From: Sclerodactyla briareus
Lineage: Eukaryota > Echinodermata > Holothuroidea > Dendrochirotida > Sclerodactylidae
Assembly: GCA_026419785.1 (NCBI GenBank)
Contig: JAODTK010003276.1
Location: 338,000-401,999 of the forward strand
DNA length: 64,000 bases
Direction of reading: 5' to 3'
The notes under the pieces: model-generated
Seen by the model: only the letters and a program-made list of their open reading frames with translations
Database searches by the model: none
Told to the model about the DNA's origin: nothing
Shown: piece by piece, positions 36,201 through 41,330 of the stretch
Layout: every line of letters begins with the position of its first letter
Position numbering within the stretch: position 1 is the first letter of the stretch
Position numbers and translations under genes: made by a program

Positions 36201-36805
36201 ATTTTTAACATAGACTGGCAGTCACTTGAGGTAATTCGGTGCATTTATTTTGCGCAAATTATTCCAAATTGCGAAGGTGTTCAATTTGAACTTGAAACTT
36301 GATGGGTCTGGTCTATTTCTAGTCCCCAAAATTGTTAACACTGTAACTGTGGTTATTCAATGTGTATAATTTGCGTCATTTATGCAAATGTTAAGGTTTA
36401 TTGGATCTCCCATCAGCGTATAGGTGGTTCACCTTTGGTTCTGAGATTTGTATGAGAAAAAGGGCAAATGGAAGTGGATATGTGTCCTTTGCAAATTTAG
36501 GCAATTTCAGTCACATTTCCACAAAACTTGGTCAACAATCAGTCCTTTATGAATTTGGAATTGGTCACTCATTAGTAAAGTGTTCCTGTTAAATGCAAAT
36601 CTGGAAGCAACAAATGGAATGCCCTATGATTGTTTGCATGGTGACTGATGGAAGAAATCAGTGATCGTGCAAAACAGGCGAGGGACATGGGGCGATCACC
36701 TGTTTATTGTATATTCCAAAGTCATATTTTTATTTTGCAGGGTGGCAGGTCTGACCAGTTTTTTACCTGATTAAACACAGACACACCATGAGACGAAGAC
36801 ACTGA
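64..36805 (+). CDS. ACP7: Purple acid phosphatase, ACP7-like (gene span, 11 exons recognised, 5' end outside window)
   Basis: Gene-level entry for the exons listed separately below. Purple acid phosphatases are secreted or lysosomal metallophosphoesterases that hydrolyse phosphate monoesters at a binuclear Fe-Fe or Fe-Zn centre. Read in order, the exons give an N-terminal fibronectin-III-like domain (exon 1 here, into exon 2) and then the metallophosphoesterase blocks: YGDFG (exon 2), VGDFAYDM and GNHE (exon 3), WDIGPAH (exon 5), AHRPPYC (exon 6), WAHEHDYERMWP (exon 8), APVHIITGSA (exon 9) and DYGYTKIHI (exon 10). These contain the Asp, Asp, Tyr, Asn, His, His and His metal ligands expected for the family. 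The first coding exon with the signal peptide is missing because it lies left of the window. Single-base frame shifts occur in most exons although splice borders are good; see the findings. Identity to the family is secure. The exact orthologue name (ACP7 or a lineage-specific PAP paralogue) is less so. Confidence 0.9.
264..3986 (+). other. Intron, no further gene seen
   Basis: This is a 3.7 kb intron between PAP exons. It has a CT-rich low-complexity patch at about 355-390 and T-rich runs near 2165. I see no recognisable transposon protein or RNA gene. The open frames at 507-991 and 1508-1717 (minus) are short and have no family signature. Confidence 0.6.
3987..4168 (+). CDS. ACP7: PAP exon 2: end of Fn3-like domain and first metal-binding block
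   Basis: The acceptor is tcctag at 3981-3986 and the donor is GTAAGG at 4169. Allowing small frame changes it reads YPCG, a GGW stretch, LPQGTDWKP, KMIIYGDFG, NPTVLE and RLDRMAQE. The GDFG aspartate is the first metal ligand of purple acid phosphatases, and the Cys-Gly-Ser/Gly-Gly-Trp region joins the N-terminal domain to the catalytic domain. One frame reads without stop to the TAG at about 4121. The correct reading switches frame several times, so the exon carries at least three indels relative to a normal gene. Confidence 0.88.
4383..4519 (+). CDS. ACP7: PAP exon 3: GDxAY and GNHE metal-binding blocks
   Basis: The acceptor is ttttcag ending at 4382. The donor is GTAAGT at 4520. Read across frames it gives VGDFAYDM, VGDSFMRMIEP, YPYMTTPG and GNHEFA. 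These supply the second Asp, the metal-charge-transfer Tyr responsible for the purple colour, and the Asn ligand of PAPs. The reading needs several one-base corrections, including one in the first block and an extra G before GNHE. Confidence 0.88.
4520..7039 (+). other. Left part of long intron, low-complexity tracts
   Basis: No gene or recognised element is seen. A poly-C run lies near 5130-5141, a G tract at 5452-5463, and A-rich runs near 5874 and 6173. A CT/TG-rich segment rich in TCTG and TCCG words lies around 6595-6655. Confidence 0.5.
7040..9460 (+). repeat. ~630 bp tandem array rich in AGGTCA half-sites
   Basis: The same succession of phrases recurs. ATGTGATAGA followed by a GGACGCAT...TTGGTAGTTACAAG block occurs at about 7342, 7972 and 8602, with a degraded version at 9070. 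TTCTGGCC...GGCTGGA...GGTTCAC occurs at about 7121, 7744 and 8386. The period is therefore about 625-640 bp with 2.7 clear copies and a more diverged tail to about 9460. Copies differ mostly by one- or two-base insertions and deletions. AGGTCA/TGACCT hexamers are unusually frequent. The array lies within a PAP intron. Confidence 0.85.
9461..10204 (+). other. Intron segment with 15-base G tract
   Basis: No gene is seen. A run of 15 G lies at 9798-9812 and is followed by further G-rich sequence that could form a G-quadruplex. The open frames at 9565-9870 on both strands run through this low-complexity DNA and are not credible genes. Confidence 0.5.
10205..10860 (+). repeat. Dispersed repeat, copy A
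   Basis: This segment matches 35675-36570 in order and orientation. Both begin with CGTTAGCAGG, then a GACGAAATTTTG-type phrase, then TTAATTAAGT, then a GCAAGAT...GAACCGT...TGCTA...GTGAT phrase, then ACTGATTAGATTTTC. Both end in degenerate units containing GAAACTTGGT and TTGATCCAGAT-like words about 105-145 bp apart. The copies have diverged by many substitutions and indels. No coding capacity is seen; it is probably a non-autonomous interspersed repeat. Confidence 0.7.
10861..12180 (+). other. Intron segment, no gene seen
   Basis: G-rich tracts lie near 11203-11250. A cluster of GCACGGTG/TGCACGG words lies at about 11920-12000. The open frames at 11014-11331 on the minus strand read proline-rich peptide through G-rich DNA and are not supported as genes. 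Confidence 0.5.
12186..12610 (+). mobile_element. Foldback / MITE-like element with nested inverted repeats
   Basis: The outer arms are CATGTATCATTCAC at 12186-12199 and GTGAATGAAACATG at 12597-12610, inverted with 13 of 14 bases matching. Inside the right half, GATAATGCAC at 12501-12510 pairs perfectly with GTGCATTATC at 12585-12594. ATGCACTCC at 12505-12513 pairs with GGAGTGCAT at 12534-12542. No protein is encoded. The layout suggests a non-autonomous DNA element about 425 bp long. Target-site duplications were not resolved. Confidence 0.55.
12611..13237 (+). other. Intron segment before exon 4
   Basis: A short imperfect hairpin lies around 12660-12705 (ACAGGATT and AATCCTGT, 8 bp arms). 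Open frames on both strands at 12817-13089 shadow each other and have no family signature. Confidence 0.45.
13238..13305 (+). CDS. ACP7: PAP exon 4: short exon between GNHE and WDIGPAH
   Basis: The acceptor is gttacag ending at 13237 and the donor is GTAGGC at 13306. Read with one-base corrections it gives NFNT, KNRFTM and DTRNICY, matching the family block NFSHY-NRF-MP...WYS between the GNHE exon and the next exon. Its last two bases AG join the T of the next exon to make the serine codon of the expected S-WDIGPAH, so the exon phase agrees with the downstream junction. Not an open frame on its own because of indels, so an automatic gene finder would miss it. Confidence 0.72.
13306..14084 (+). 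other. Intron segment, no element recognised
   Basis: The minus-strand open frame 13437-13784 (115 codons) is one of the longer ones but has no recognisable motif, overlaps PAP intron DNA and begins without context. Confidence 0.4.
14085..14410 (+). mobile_element. Probable SINE-like copy
   Basis: The words GTGTCGGGAGAGTGAACAAG, GAGATGGCATACTATAT, GTGAAGCACTTGA and GTAAGCACCTCGATATATAG follow the same order as the SINE at 38908-39095 (GTCGGGAGAGTACAAGCAAG, GAGGTGGTACTATATT, GTAAAGCACCTCGAG, GCGCTATATAGG). This copy is strongly diverged. Confidence 0.5.
14761..14875 (+). CDS. ACP7: PAP exon 5: WDIGPAH block
   Basis: The acceptor is tgtttccag ending at 14760 and the donor is GTAAGT at 14876. 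The exon is intact. After the first base, 38 codons read without interruption: WDIGPAHFIMLSTEVYFYL, then KYGLHQIQNQL and NWLKNDLW. The WD-GPAH and STEVYF...Q--WL--DL signatures are diagnostic of animal PAPs. It enters in phase 1 and ends in phase 0, in agreement with its neighbours. Confidence 0.96.
14876..15775 (+). other. Intron segment, nothing recognised
   Basis: No gene or repeat is identified. The minus-strand frames 15417-15967 are short and unlike any family I know. Confidence 0.45.
15776..15990 (+). repeat. Dispersed ~200 bp repeat, copy 1
   Basis: This matches 22678-22885 in the same orientation. Shared phrases, in order, are CGTCCGA-GGGCCA-ATGAGATAT, GCCATAGCAA, GATATGG-AACGATA, CACTGAGGG, GGTGTCGGG and AGGTGCAC. 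The differences include many indels. Confidence 0.75.
16495..16650 (+). repeat. Palindrome-bearing repeat, copy 1
   Basis: It contains the perfect inverted repeat CGAGTCTGAC-AA-GTCAGACTCG at 16594-16615. The flanking words CAGTGTGACACTCTT, CGGCGATCCGATC and GATCGGCCAGTCTGACC resemble CAATGTGAACACTCTT, GCGCGATCGGTCGATC and AATCGGGCAGTGGTGACC at about 21477-21587. The two segments are probably diverged copies of one DNA element. Confidence 0.45.
16651..20520 (+). other. Intron segment with poly-C / poly-G tracts, no gene accepted
   Basis: C12 lies at 17826-17837 and G13 at 18337-18349. A GA repeat lies near 19087-19103. GGTGGCGCCAGGA near 18553 and TGGCTGCGCCTGG near 18629 are near-inverted repeats around a C/G-rich centre and may bound a small DNA element. 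The 164-codon frame at 17677-18171 crosses the homopolymers and shows no domain. Confidence 0.45.
20530..20850 (+). repeat. ~120 bp tandem repeat, three degenerate units
   Basis: The phrase TTCAGTGTGCTATTTTGCC at 20535 recurs as TTTGATGTGCTATATTGCC at about 20654 and TTCGGTGTGCTATGTCGCA at about 20778, each followed by ...TTGCA-(-)AACGAC-like sequence. The period is about 118-125 bp. Confidence 0.6.
20851..21465 (+). other. Intron segment with C15 tract
   Basis: A run of 15 C at 20953-20967 is followed by A-rich sequence. No gene or recognised repeat is seen. Confidence 0.4.
21470..21595 (+). repeat. Repeat related to 16495-16650, copy 2
   Basis: It shares the GTGAACACTCTT / GATCGG / ACTCGGG / AATCGGGCAGTG succession with the segment at 16.5 kb but lacks the perfect 10-bp-arm palindrome. 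Confidence 0.4.
21900..22260 (+). mobile_element. tRNA-derived SINE
   Basis: Pol III-type internal promoter boxes are visible. A box A-like TAGCACAGGTTGG lies at 21939-21951 and a box B-like GGATCGAAAC lies around 21984-21993, spaced as in a tRNA. The tRNA-like head is followed by an unrelated body (AAAGACTTTAAAAATGGGACC at about 22010). A run of 20 A follows at 22275-22294 and could be the tail. It is too diverged for a functional tRNA. Confidence 0.65.
22678..22885 (+). repeat. Dispersed ~200 bp repeat, copy 2 (contains X-box-like palindrome)
   Basis: Partner of 15776-15990. It contains GTTGCCATAGCAAC at 22751-22764, which fits the RFX X-box pattern (GTNRCC, spacer, RGYAAC). In copy 1 the same place reads GTTTGCCATAGCAAA. 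Confidence 0.7.
22886..24060 (+). other. Intron segment, nothing recognised
   Basis: No gene or repeat signature is seen. There is pyrimidine-rich sequence at about 23873-23910. Confidence 0.4.
24069..24287 (+). mobile_element. hAT-type MITE with 15 bp terminal inverted repeats
   Basis: The element begins CAGTGGTTCCCAACC and ends GGTTGGGAACCACTG, a perfect 15-bp terminal inverted repeat over a 219-bp element. The CAGTGGTTCCCAAC end is the classic end of non-autonomous hAT elements found widely in animals. The flanks are ATCTAGAT (24061-24068) and ATCTGACT (24288-24295), a plausible but mutated 8-bp target duplication (5 of 8 match). No coding capacity. Confidence 0.88.
24853..24918 (+). repeat. 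66-nt exact direct repeat, copy 1
   Basis: Identical to 25295-25360, starting GCCTCAGTATGGAACC and ending CATGAGCTTGAG. Both copies are followed, after some differing bases, by CATATTC...CCAGGATAAT, so the duplication is probably longer than the exact part. A small internal duplication (GAGGGCAGTGTTCATATT then GAGGGCAGTGTTTCATATT) follows this copy. Confidence 0.92.
25295..25360 (+). repeat. 66-nt exact direct repeat, copy 2 (next to PAP exon 6)
   Basis: Identical to 24853-24918 and lying only 60 bp before the exon starting at 25420. The perfect identity contrasts with the noisy match between other repeats in this window, so the duplication is recent or a local assembly effect. Confidence 0.92.
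25420..25536 (+). CDS. ACP7: PAP exon 6: GHRPMY-type block
   Basis: The acceptor is gttttgcag ending at 25419 and the donor is GTGAGT at 25537. An intact run of 39 codons reads EADQPKAREARPWIITLAHR, then PPYCSDYGKKQCK and LLYADT. The AHRPPYCS motif carries the first histidine ligand of the PAP site (GHRPMYCS in vertebrates, here Gly to Ala). It begins and ends in phase 0. Confidence 0.97.
25537..26880 (+). other. Intron, with small repeats
   Basis: A TCTG/TCCG-rich simple stretch lies at about 25842-25872. The word AGCTCGAACCAGCTATG at about 25920 recurs exactly at about 31318 in another PAP intron. A minisatellite-like patch with repeated GGACTTGGACTTGAC and CGGATGTTGAGGA words lies at about 26665-26745. 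The open frame 26189-26527 has no recognisable motif. Confidence 0.5.
26881..26915 (+). CDS. ACP7: PAP exon 7: micro-exon, FYDHG block
   Basis: The acceptor is tgtttgtag ending at 26880 and the donor is GTGAGA at 26916. Only 35 bp. It starts VRV, and after a one-base frame change reads CFMKEFYDHG. This corresponds to the family's LE-LFYDHGVD segment that precedes WAHEH. Its terminal G completes the glycine codon with the GA that opens the next exon. A one-base indel must be invoked to keep phase with exon 6. Confidence 0.75.
26916..27468 (+). other. Intron
   Basis: Nothing recognised. A run of about eleven A lies at 26938-26948. Confidence 0.45.
27469..27543 (+). CDS. ACP7: PAP exon 8: WAHEHDYER block
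   Basis: The acceptor is atcctccag ending at 27468. Starting with GA of a split glycine codon the frame reads VDLSFWAHEHDYERMWPVYN, then NNGS. The two histidines of HEH are the last two metal ligands of the PAP centre. The exon is open throughout. The donor is uncertain. GTATAA at 27544 is weak, and a normal donor GTAAGTGG may have been damaged around 27537-27544. Confidence 0.93.
27544..29774 (+). other. Intron, no gene seen
   Basis: GAAACCGCACCGT near 28349 and GCACCGT/ACCGGTGCAC words near 28627-28728 are clustered but were not resolved into an element. A hairpin with 10-bp arms TTGGGAAAAA/TTTTTCCCAA lies at 29431-29460. The remainder is AT-rich and unremarkable. Confidence 0.45.
29775..29847 (+). 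CDS. ACP7: PAP exon 9: VHIITGSAG block
   Basis: The acceptor is ttcacag ending at 29774. The donor is GTAGGA at 29848. It reads VYNGSTEEP and, after a one-base frame change, YDPPAPVHIITGSA. This is the conserved VYNGS...P-APVHIITGSAG stretch after WAHEHSYER in PAPs. Confidence 0.93.
29848..31728 (+). other. Intron, nothing recognised
   Basis: The phrase TGTGGGTCAT recurs several times between 31060 and 31570, suggesting a degenerate repeat. No gene signature. Confidence 0.4.
31729..31864 (+). CDS. ACP7: PAP exon 10: C-terminal DYGYT block
   Basis: The acceptor is ccctgcag ending at 31728 and the donor is GTAAAT at 31865. The frame first reads GGDEDH, which fits directly after GSA of exon 9. 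After a one-base change it reads LGPAEPYDAFRSLDYGYTKI, then HIINTTHIELQQISDDQ. The final block is the near-invariant PAP C-terminus (YGYT---I-N-THI--QQ-SDD). Confidence 0.95.
31920..35215 (+). repeat. Three tandem copies of a ~1.1 kb unit
   Basis: The unit start TTCAAAGGGGAAGGATG recurs at about 31942, 33079 and 34150, giving spacings of about 1137 and 1071 bp. All copies contain GTAATGAA-AGGA-GTAC, CCCGGAGGACTGATT, CATCTAGGAAC and GGGGAACCATGAAGGAAGGC in the same order. Each unit carries a nested minisatellite with units like TTGTAATGCATGCCATAACATGCAAAACAACAT. The copies differ mainly by short indels. The array sits inside the last PAP intron. No protein signature is visible. Confidence 0.9.
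35675..36570 (+). repeat. Dispersed repeat, copy B
   Basis: Partner of 10205-10860 (see that entry). This copy keeps more of the internal tandem part. GAAACTTGGT / GAAACTTGATGGGTCTGG / AAAACTTGGTCAAC phrases occur at about 36172, 36294 and 36523, alternating with AATTTTTAACA...GGTAATTCGGTG-like sequence. Confidence 0.7.
36741..36805 (+). CDS. ACP7: PAP exon 11: C-terminal exon with stop
   Basis: The acceptor is tattttgcag ending at 36740. The frame opens with GGRSDQFF directly after the SDDQ of exon 10. After a one-base change it reads LIKHRHTMRRRH followed by TGA at 36803-36805. The pattern D-F---K near the end fits PAP C-termini (D-FW-IK). The basic tail itself is not conserved, so the stop assignment depends on the frame correction. 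Confidence 0.7.
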
Positions 36806-37063
36806 AGGTGACACAGTTCTGAAAAGACCTAGACGGTAGCACCTCCGTCATGAACATTCACAACAAAAGAAAATAATCCCACCAAAACTTCTTTCTGTTT
36901 TTTCCCCCTCAAATGCTACTGAAGGTGTAGGAGAACCAAGGAAGTGCAAGTTGGATTGTACAAGTTTTGTGTAAATTGAAGATTTCAAAATTCACCTAAA
37001 TTTATGGTTGCTCACCATAGAATTGTGTGCCTTCTTCTGAATTTTCTTGAGTAGATATTTTGA

Positions 37064-38205
37064 ATGCACTCGATGACAAGCGATTGTGTTCCTTATTCTA
37101 TTAGATTATCTGCTGCATTCGGTACCATCGATACCGATATACTTCTTCATAGACTCAACGTCATCTTCGGAATTTACCGCCCTAGAGTGTTCAAGTCGTA
37201 CCTTACTAACCGCACCTTCCAAACCATCATCGATGACGTCCGCTCAACTATGAGGCCGGTTGGAACATGGTGTTCCTCAGGGTTCGGTACTTGGACCAAT
37301 TATTTCACATTGTATACATCGCCACTCGCGCCCTTGATCCAGAAGTACAACATCAACTACCACTTTATGCGGACGACACCCAACTGTACATATCTCTATC
37401 TCTAAGATGACTTTTACAATTTGTCTACCATGGGCCTCCATTGAGGAAGTTTTCTCGTCCGAAAATCAGCGTGATGAGTTCATCTATGCTTCGACTGAAT
37501 GACAGTAAAAACTGAGTTTATTGTGTTCGGCTCGAAATATCATTTAGGCAAGGTGTCCCTATCCATACAGTGAATCTGTAGATAGCGTACGTGATCTTAG
37601 TATGTATCTCGACAGCACTCTATCAATGGAGAAACATATCAGTACTGTCTGTAAATCGAGAAGTAAATCGAGAATCGAGAATCTCCCTCAACCATAATGG
37701 CTCAGCTCATTCACTCATCCAAACATCTCGTCTGGATTACAGTAATTCCCTGCTGTATGGCTCTTCTTCATCGTGGTCACAGGAAAAGGGACATTATAAC
37801 ACCAATCCCTGATGGGAAACTTCCTCGAGCTGACGGGTAGAGGGGAGTATTGTTTTCAAAGTGTTATTACTTACAAATGCGTCTACGGATTTGCCCCCCA
37901 GTATCTCTGCAACCTCATTGAACTTTACCGTCCAAGTCGCTCTCTTCGCTTCGGTCAGACAAGGAAAGCTGGTTTCCTACAACAACGCGTTTTGTTCAGG
38001 GATATCACCACTGCTGCCCCGAAACGATGTAATGTACTAAACTGGAAATCAAGACATCTCACTCTATTGACTCTTCTAAATGTAAACTTAAGTCTCCATC
38101 TATTTCGTTCACATTTTGATTTATTGTTAAGCGCTTCGTTCAGTTTACGATGCATGCGTCTTGGAGTTCCTTCATTATTATTATTTGATAATATCAGATA
38201 GAAGT
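37064..38205 (+). mobile_element. LINE fragment: reverse transcriptase C-terminal half (CR1/L2-like)
   Basis: Broken frames give RT signatures in order. SAAFGTIDTDILLHRL at about 37108 is the RT A block (usually AFDTIDH-ILL--L). SYLTNRTFQTIIDDVRST and the FTLYTSPLA strand follow, then a damaged catalytic box near 37370. After it comes IVFGS and then the long post-RT region: KCVYGFAPQYLCNLIELYRP, SRSLRF and AAPKRCNVLNWK at 37885-38060. This is typical of CR1/L2/Rex-like elements. It is 5'-truncated, starting about 260 bp after the phosphatase stop, and has many frame breaks. Confidence 0.88.
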
Positions 38206-38599
38206 GCCTCACGCTTTTCTTTAGTGCACCCAGTTTTGTTTTGGGACTTGAACTTATGGTATGTAGATCTTCCCTACAGATAAAAGATAACCAGAAAACA
38301 GGTTGGACTGCATAGTTTTGAATGAAATGATCTACTGTTGTGGCTGTGAAAACTGCTCATTATTCTGTATATTTTGTAAGAATGTATGTTGCGAAGGGAA
38401 TGTAGGCACACCGAAGCCAATTAATTTTGCTGGTATAATTGAGTAATTTGACTGCTTAATTTGAAAGTTAGGAATTTAATGATAAGAATGAATACTTCGA
38501 GTGCAATTTATATTTCAAATAGAATGTTTGTAATAATAGCAATAAAAATAATGTGTCAATTCATGTTTTTATCACTGCATGTTATGAAAAGGACTGAAG

Positions 38600-38890
38600 G
38601 AAAATGAAGAGAAATTAGGTTCGTGTTGAGATGGGTATGTGGCCTGAAACCAAAGGACACAAGAGTCTTAACAACAACTAAGAAAAAGGTGAGAAGACTT
38701 GTTTGGTATGGACATGTTCAACATAATGAGGGCTGGATCAGGTGTGTATGACATGGTAGACTAAGAACAACCTGGTCTAGTAAGCTTCAACAAGACCTCA
38801 AGGACTGGGTTCTGGATCCTGCTGCAACAAGAAACCCTACCAAGTGGAAGAGTTCTGTGAAAGCTGCCATGAACCCAACCGATGATGATT
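38600..38890 (+). mobile_element. LINE fragment: ORF2 extreme C-terminus (different family)
   Basis: The frame reads WYGHVQHNEGWIRCV, then an in-frame stop, then LQQDLKDWVLDPAATRNPTK and WKSSVKAAMNP. The WFGHV...W--RC...DLKD-GLDP--A-DR-KWR pattern is the familiar tail of RTE/L2-like LINE ORF2 proteins. A (GAT)n stretch follows, which is common at the 3' end of such elements. Confidence 0.8.
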
Positions 38891-38907
38891 AGATGATGAT
38901 GATTTGG

Positions 38908-39095
38908 AGGCAGATTAGCTCAGTCCGTAGAGATGAAGTGATGTACTGAAATGTTGCGTCGGGAGAGTACAAGCAAGAGGTGGTACTATATTGGGGGGTA
39001 CCGGTTGTGACAGCAGTAATGATCTGTAAAGCACCTCGAGCAAGTCTCGACCTGGAAAAAAGCGCTATATAGGAACAAGTATTATTATATTATGG
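38908..39095 (+). mobile_element. tRNA-related SINE
   Basis: TTAGCTCAGTCCGTAGAG at 38915 resembles a pol III box A. The body contains TCGGGAGAGTACAAGC and GTAAAGCACCTCGAG and ends AAGCGCTATATAGGAACAAG followed by an ATT-rich tail (TATTATTATATTAT). The box B is not clear. Related to the copy at 14085-14410. Confidence 0.68.
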
Positions 39096-39119
39096 GGGTA
39101 TTCAGAAGTAAACAGGATA

Positions 39120-39185
39120 ATGATGATTAGATGATGATAATGATGACCAGATTAGGATGATGATATGATGATGATGATGATCTAG
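39120..39185 (+). repeat. (GAT)n microsatellite
   Basis: Imperfect run of GATGAT/GATAAT units, similar to the shorter run at 38881-38905. Confidence 0.85.
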
Positions 39186-39609
39186 GAAGTGACTTAACAT
39201 TATGAGGATGCTATATGTCAGGTTTGATGTTCGGGCTATCAAAAGATGGCATCACATCCAATAGTACTCTGTATGATGTAAAATAAATAGGCTGAATAAA
39301 GCCTGTCATATGGCATAGTTTAGAAAAAGGCTGATTCCTCATAAATTGTTCTATGGATAGGGAGTTCAGCAAAAAACCCACCAGAACTTGTAAGCAGTCA
39401 ACTGCTAACAGTAACCACTAATTAAGAAAAGTTAAGGGCAGTCACACAGAACACTCCTTCATCATTCTGTTGTACTATCATTTCTGATTTCTGACTGAAC
39501 AAGGCAGAAGGGGGAATCTATGGTAACAAATGGCATGAATACCCCTATACCATGACAATACCATCTCAAAATTGAAACTGTTCCCAACAAACTACGTATT
39601 TGGTGATGT

Positions 39610-39850
39610 ACTGATATACTGTTGCATTCCTGCAGCCGGTTCTGTTTCTCATTCTTCCTCATTCGTTGTCAGAACCTCTCGCCTTTGGATTGCTTGTCAT
39701 CAATCTGCTTTCCCTCTTCCTACAACCTTCAGCTTTTCAAGTCTAGAATCAACAAGCTGTCTCTCACTACTCTTCCATGGCTCTTTCAATTACTTCTCTG
39801 GTGCGCCTCAGAATAGGTTCACACCTTCGACCATCTCACACCCTTAAAAA
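39610..39850 (+). mobile_element. LINE fragment: ORF2 3' end (third family or copy)
   Basis: Overlapping frames read RTSRLW and ICFPSSYNLQLFKSRINKLS. The RTSRLWNSLP--CFP-SYNLQ-FKSR-N--L succession is the standard C-terminus of CR1/jockey-like LINE proteins. At least one frameshift separates the two parts. An A-rich tail follows at about 39845-39870. Confidence 0.78.
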
Positions 39851-41330
39851 AGACATAATTTAAAAAAAAATTATTGTTGAACATTTTACAATGAATCATT
39901 TACCGTGGTGATGAATAGAGAATATATGATGATCATATTGGAGGGAAAGGCTATGCCACATAGGAGTGGTTTGTCGAATAGCAAATCCTCTTTCATTGTG
40001 ACAGGGAGTTTAGGCTGTGAGAACAAAGGATCGGAAAACCGTTCCAAAAAGAGCTGCACTCGATCTTATGCTTGATGCTAATGATAACCTCCCATACATA
40101 TTGAGCGTAAGATAATCGTGACTTTCTGTGGAACAGTGCCCTACTTTTTACATCTTTTTGACATCCGACTCAATTTTCCGATATTCATTCACCAATGTGT
40201 ACCACAATTTGCAGGCGACGACAGCATACTTATTACGTATCTTTCATTGTTCTGCAGGAGGAATTTTCAATATTAGTAATCTTTAGATTGTGTTGATAGT
40301 GGTGGAAATAGGGATTCATAGTCTTGTTTTTTTTTCCAGTGCTCTTCTGACTGTTTTTAGTTTGTTTGAAATTATCGCTTCTGTTTGTTTCCAGCTTTTT
40401 ACACTTGGTCAGATTTTTTTTTCACCGAACGCTGTTACTGCTGCAGCGATCTTTATTACCATTCTGATCTGGCATATGGTTACCATTTCATATACTATGT
40501 GAGACAGTTGTTTTTGTTATGGTTTCTTCTTCATTAGAGAATGCCCTCAAGTACTTTCAATCATTGATTGTGAATGGCCCCTCAACCAAAGATGAGTGCA
40601 GTCTCACTTCAATGATATCGTTTTTGCAGTGTTCCATTAGTCTTGGTTGGGTCCGAACAATACTTACCATGTTTGCAAACGTGTGAACATTCGAATGTGG
40701 CACTTGCCTTTCTGACATTCTAATATCCTTAAGTTCCTAATATTTGTGAGAGCCGAATGATGATCATATGATTTTCATCTTTGTTTCGATATACCTCATT
40801 CAGTGTTTCAAGCACCTCTGATTTTGGGAAGGGTATTTTGGGAAGGGTATTTTGTAGTTATATACTGGTATTTATGTACTTTGTTGACAAATTCTACTTT
40901 TGTTGATTTTTTTCAATTTCTTTTCGGATGGTTTCCCTGAAGAAAATTTCAGAGGCTAGATCAATTACTATTGGACAATCGTGAATTGGTATCATGTTTT
41001 GGCCTCACTTGGTCTGCTGTTTTTCTCCAGGTAATGCAATCAGATTTGAAGTTTTTTCTCCCTTTCTTGTTTCTTTTAGAGGAGGCGAGGCAGCATCCCC
41101 CTCAATGGTATAGGGGGCAATGATTAAAGGACTGAATGAACATTTTACTTGGCCAAATAGTGTGGACATGCTGGTGTCATGTAGTAACTCTCTACTTAGT
41201 ATAACTGAAAATTTTCTAGAATTCAATTCAATCTAAAATCAAAATAGAAGTCAATTACAGACGTCCATGGTTTAAAATAGTTAATTTCAAGTTCATGTAT
41301 TTGTATTTTGGTGAATACTGACTTAATGAG
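39851..41330 (+). other. No accepted gene; scattered open frames on minus strand
   Basis: Minus-strand translation of 40000-41230 gives several medium open stretches in different frames. A decayed protein-coding element is possible, but I recognise no motif. Confidence 0.35.

Noticed and set aside
39950-41230. Minus-strand coding sequence of a transposase-like protein
   Set aside because: Several medium open stretches exist in different frames, but no catalytic triad, zinc finger or other motif could be identified.
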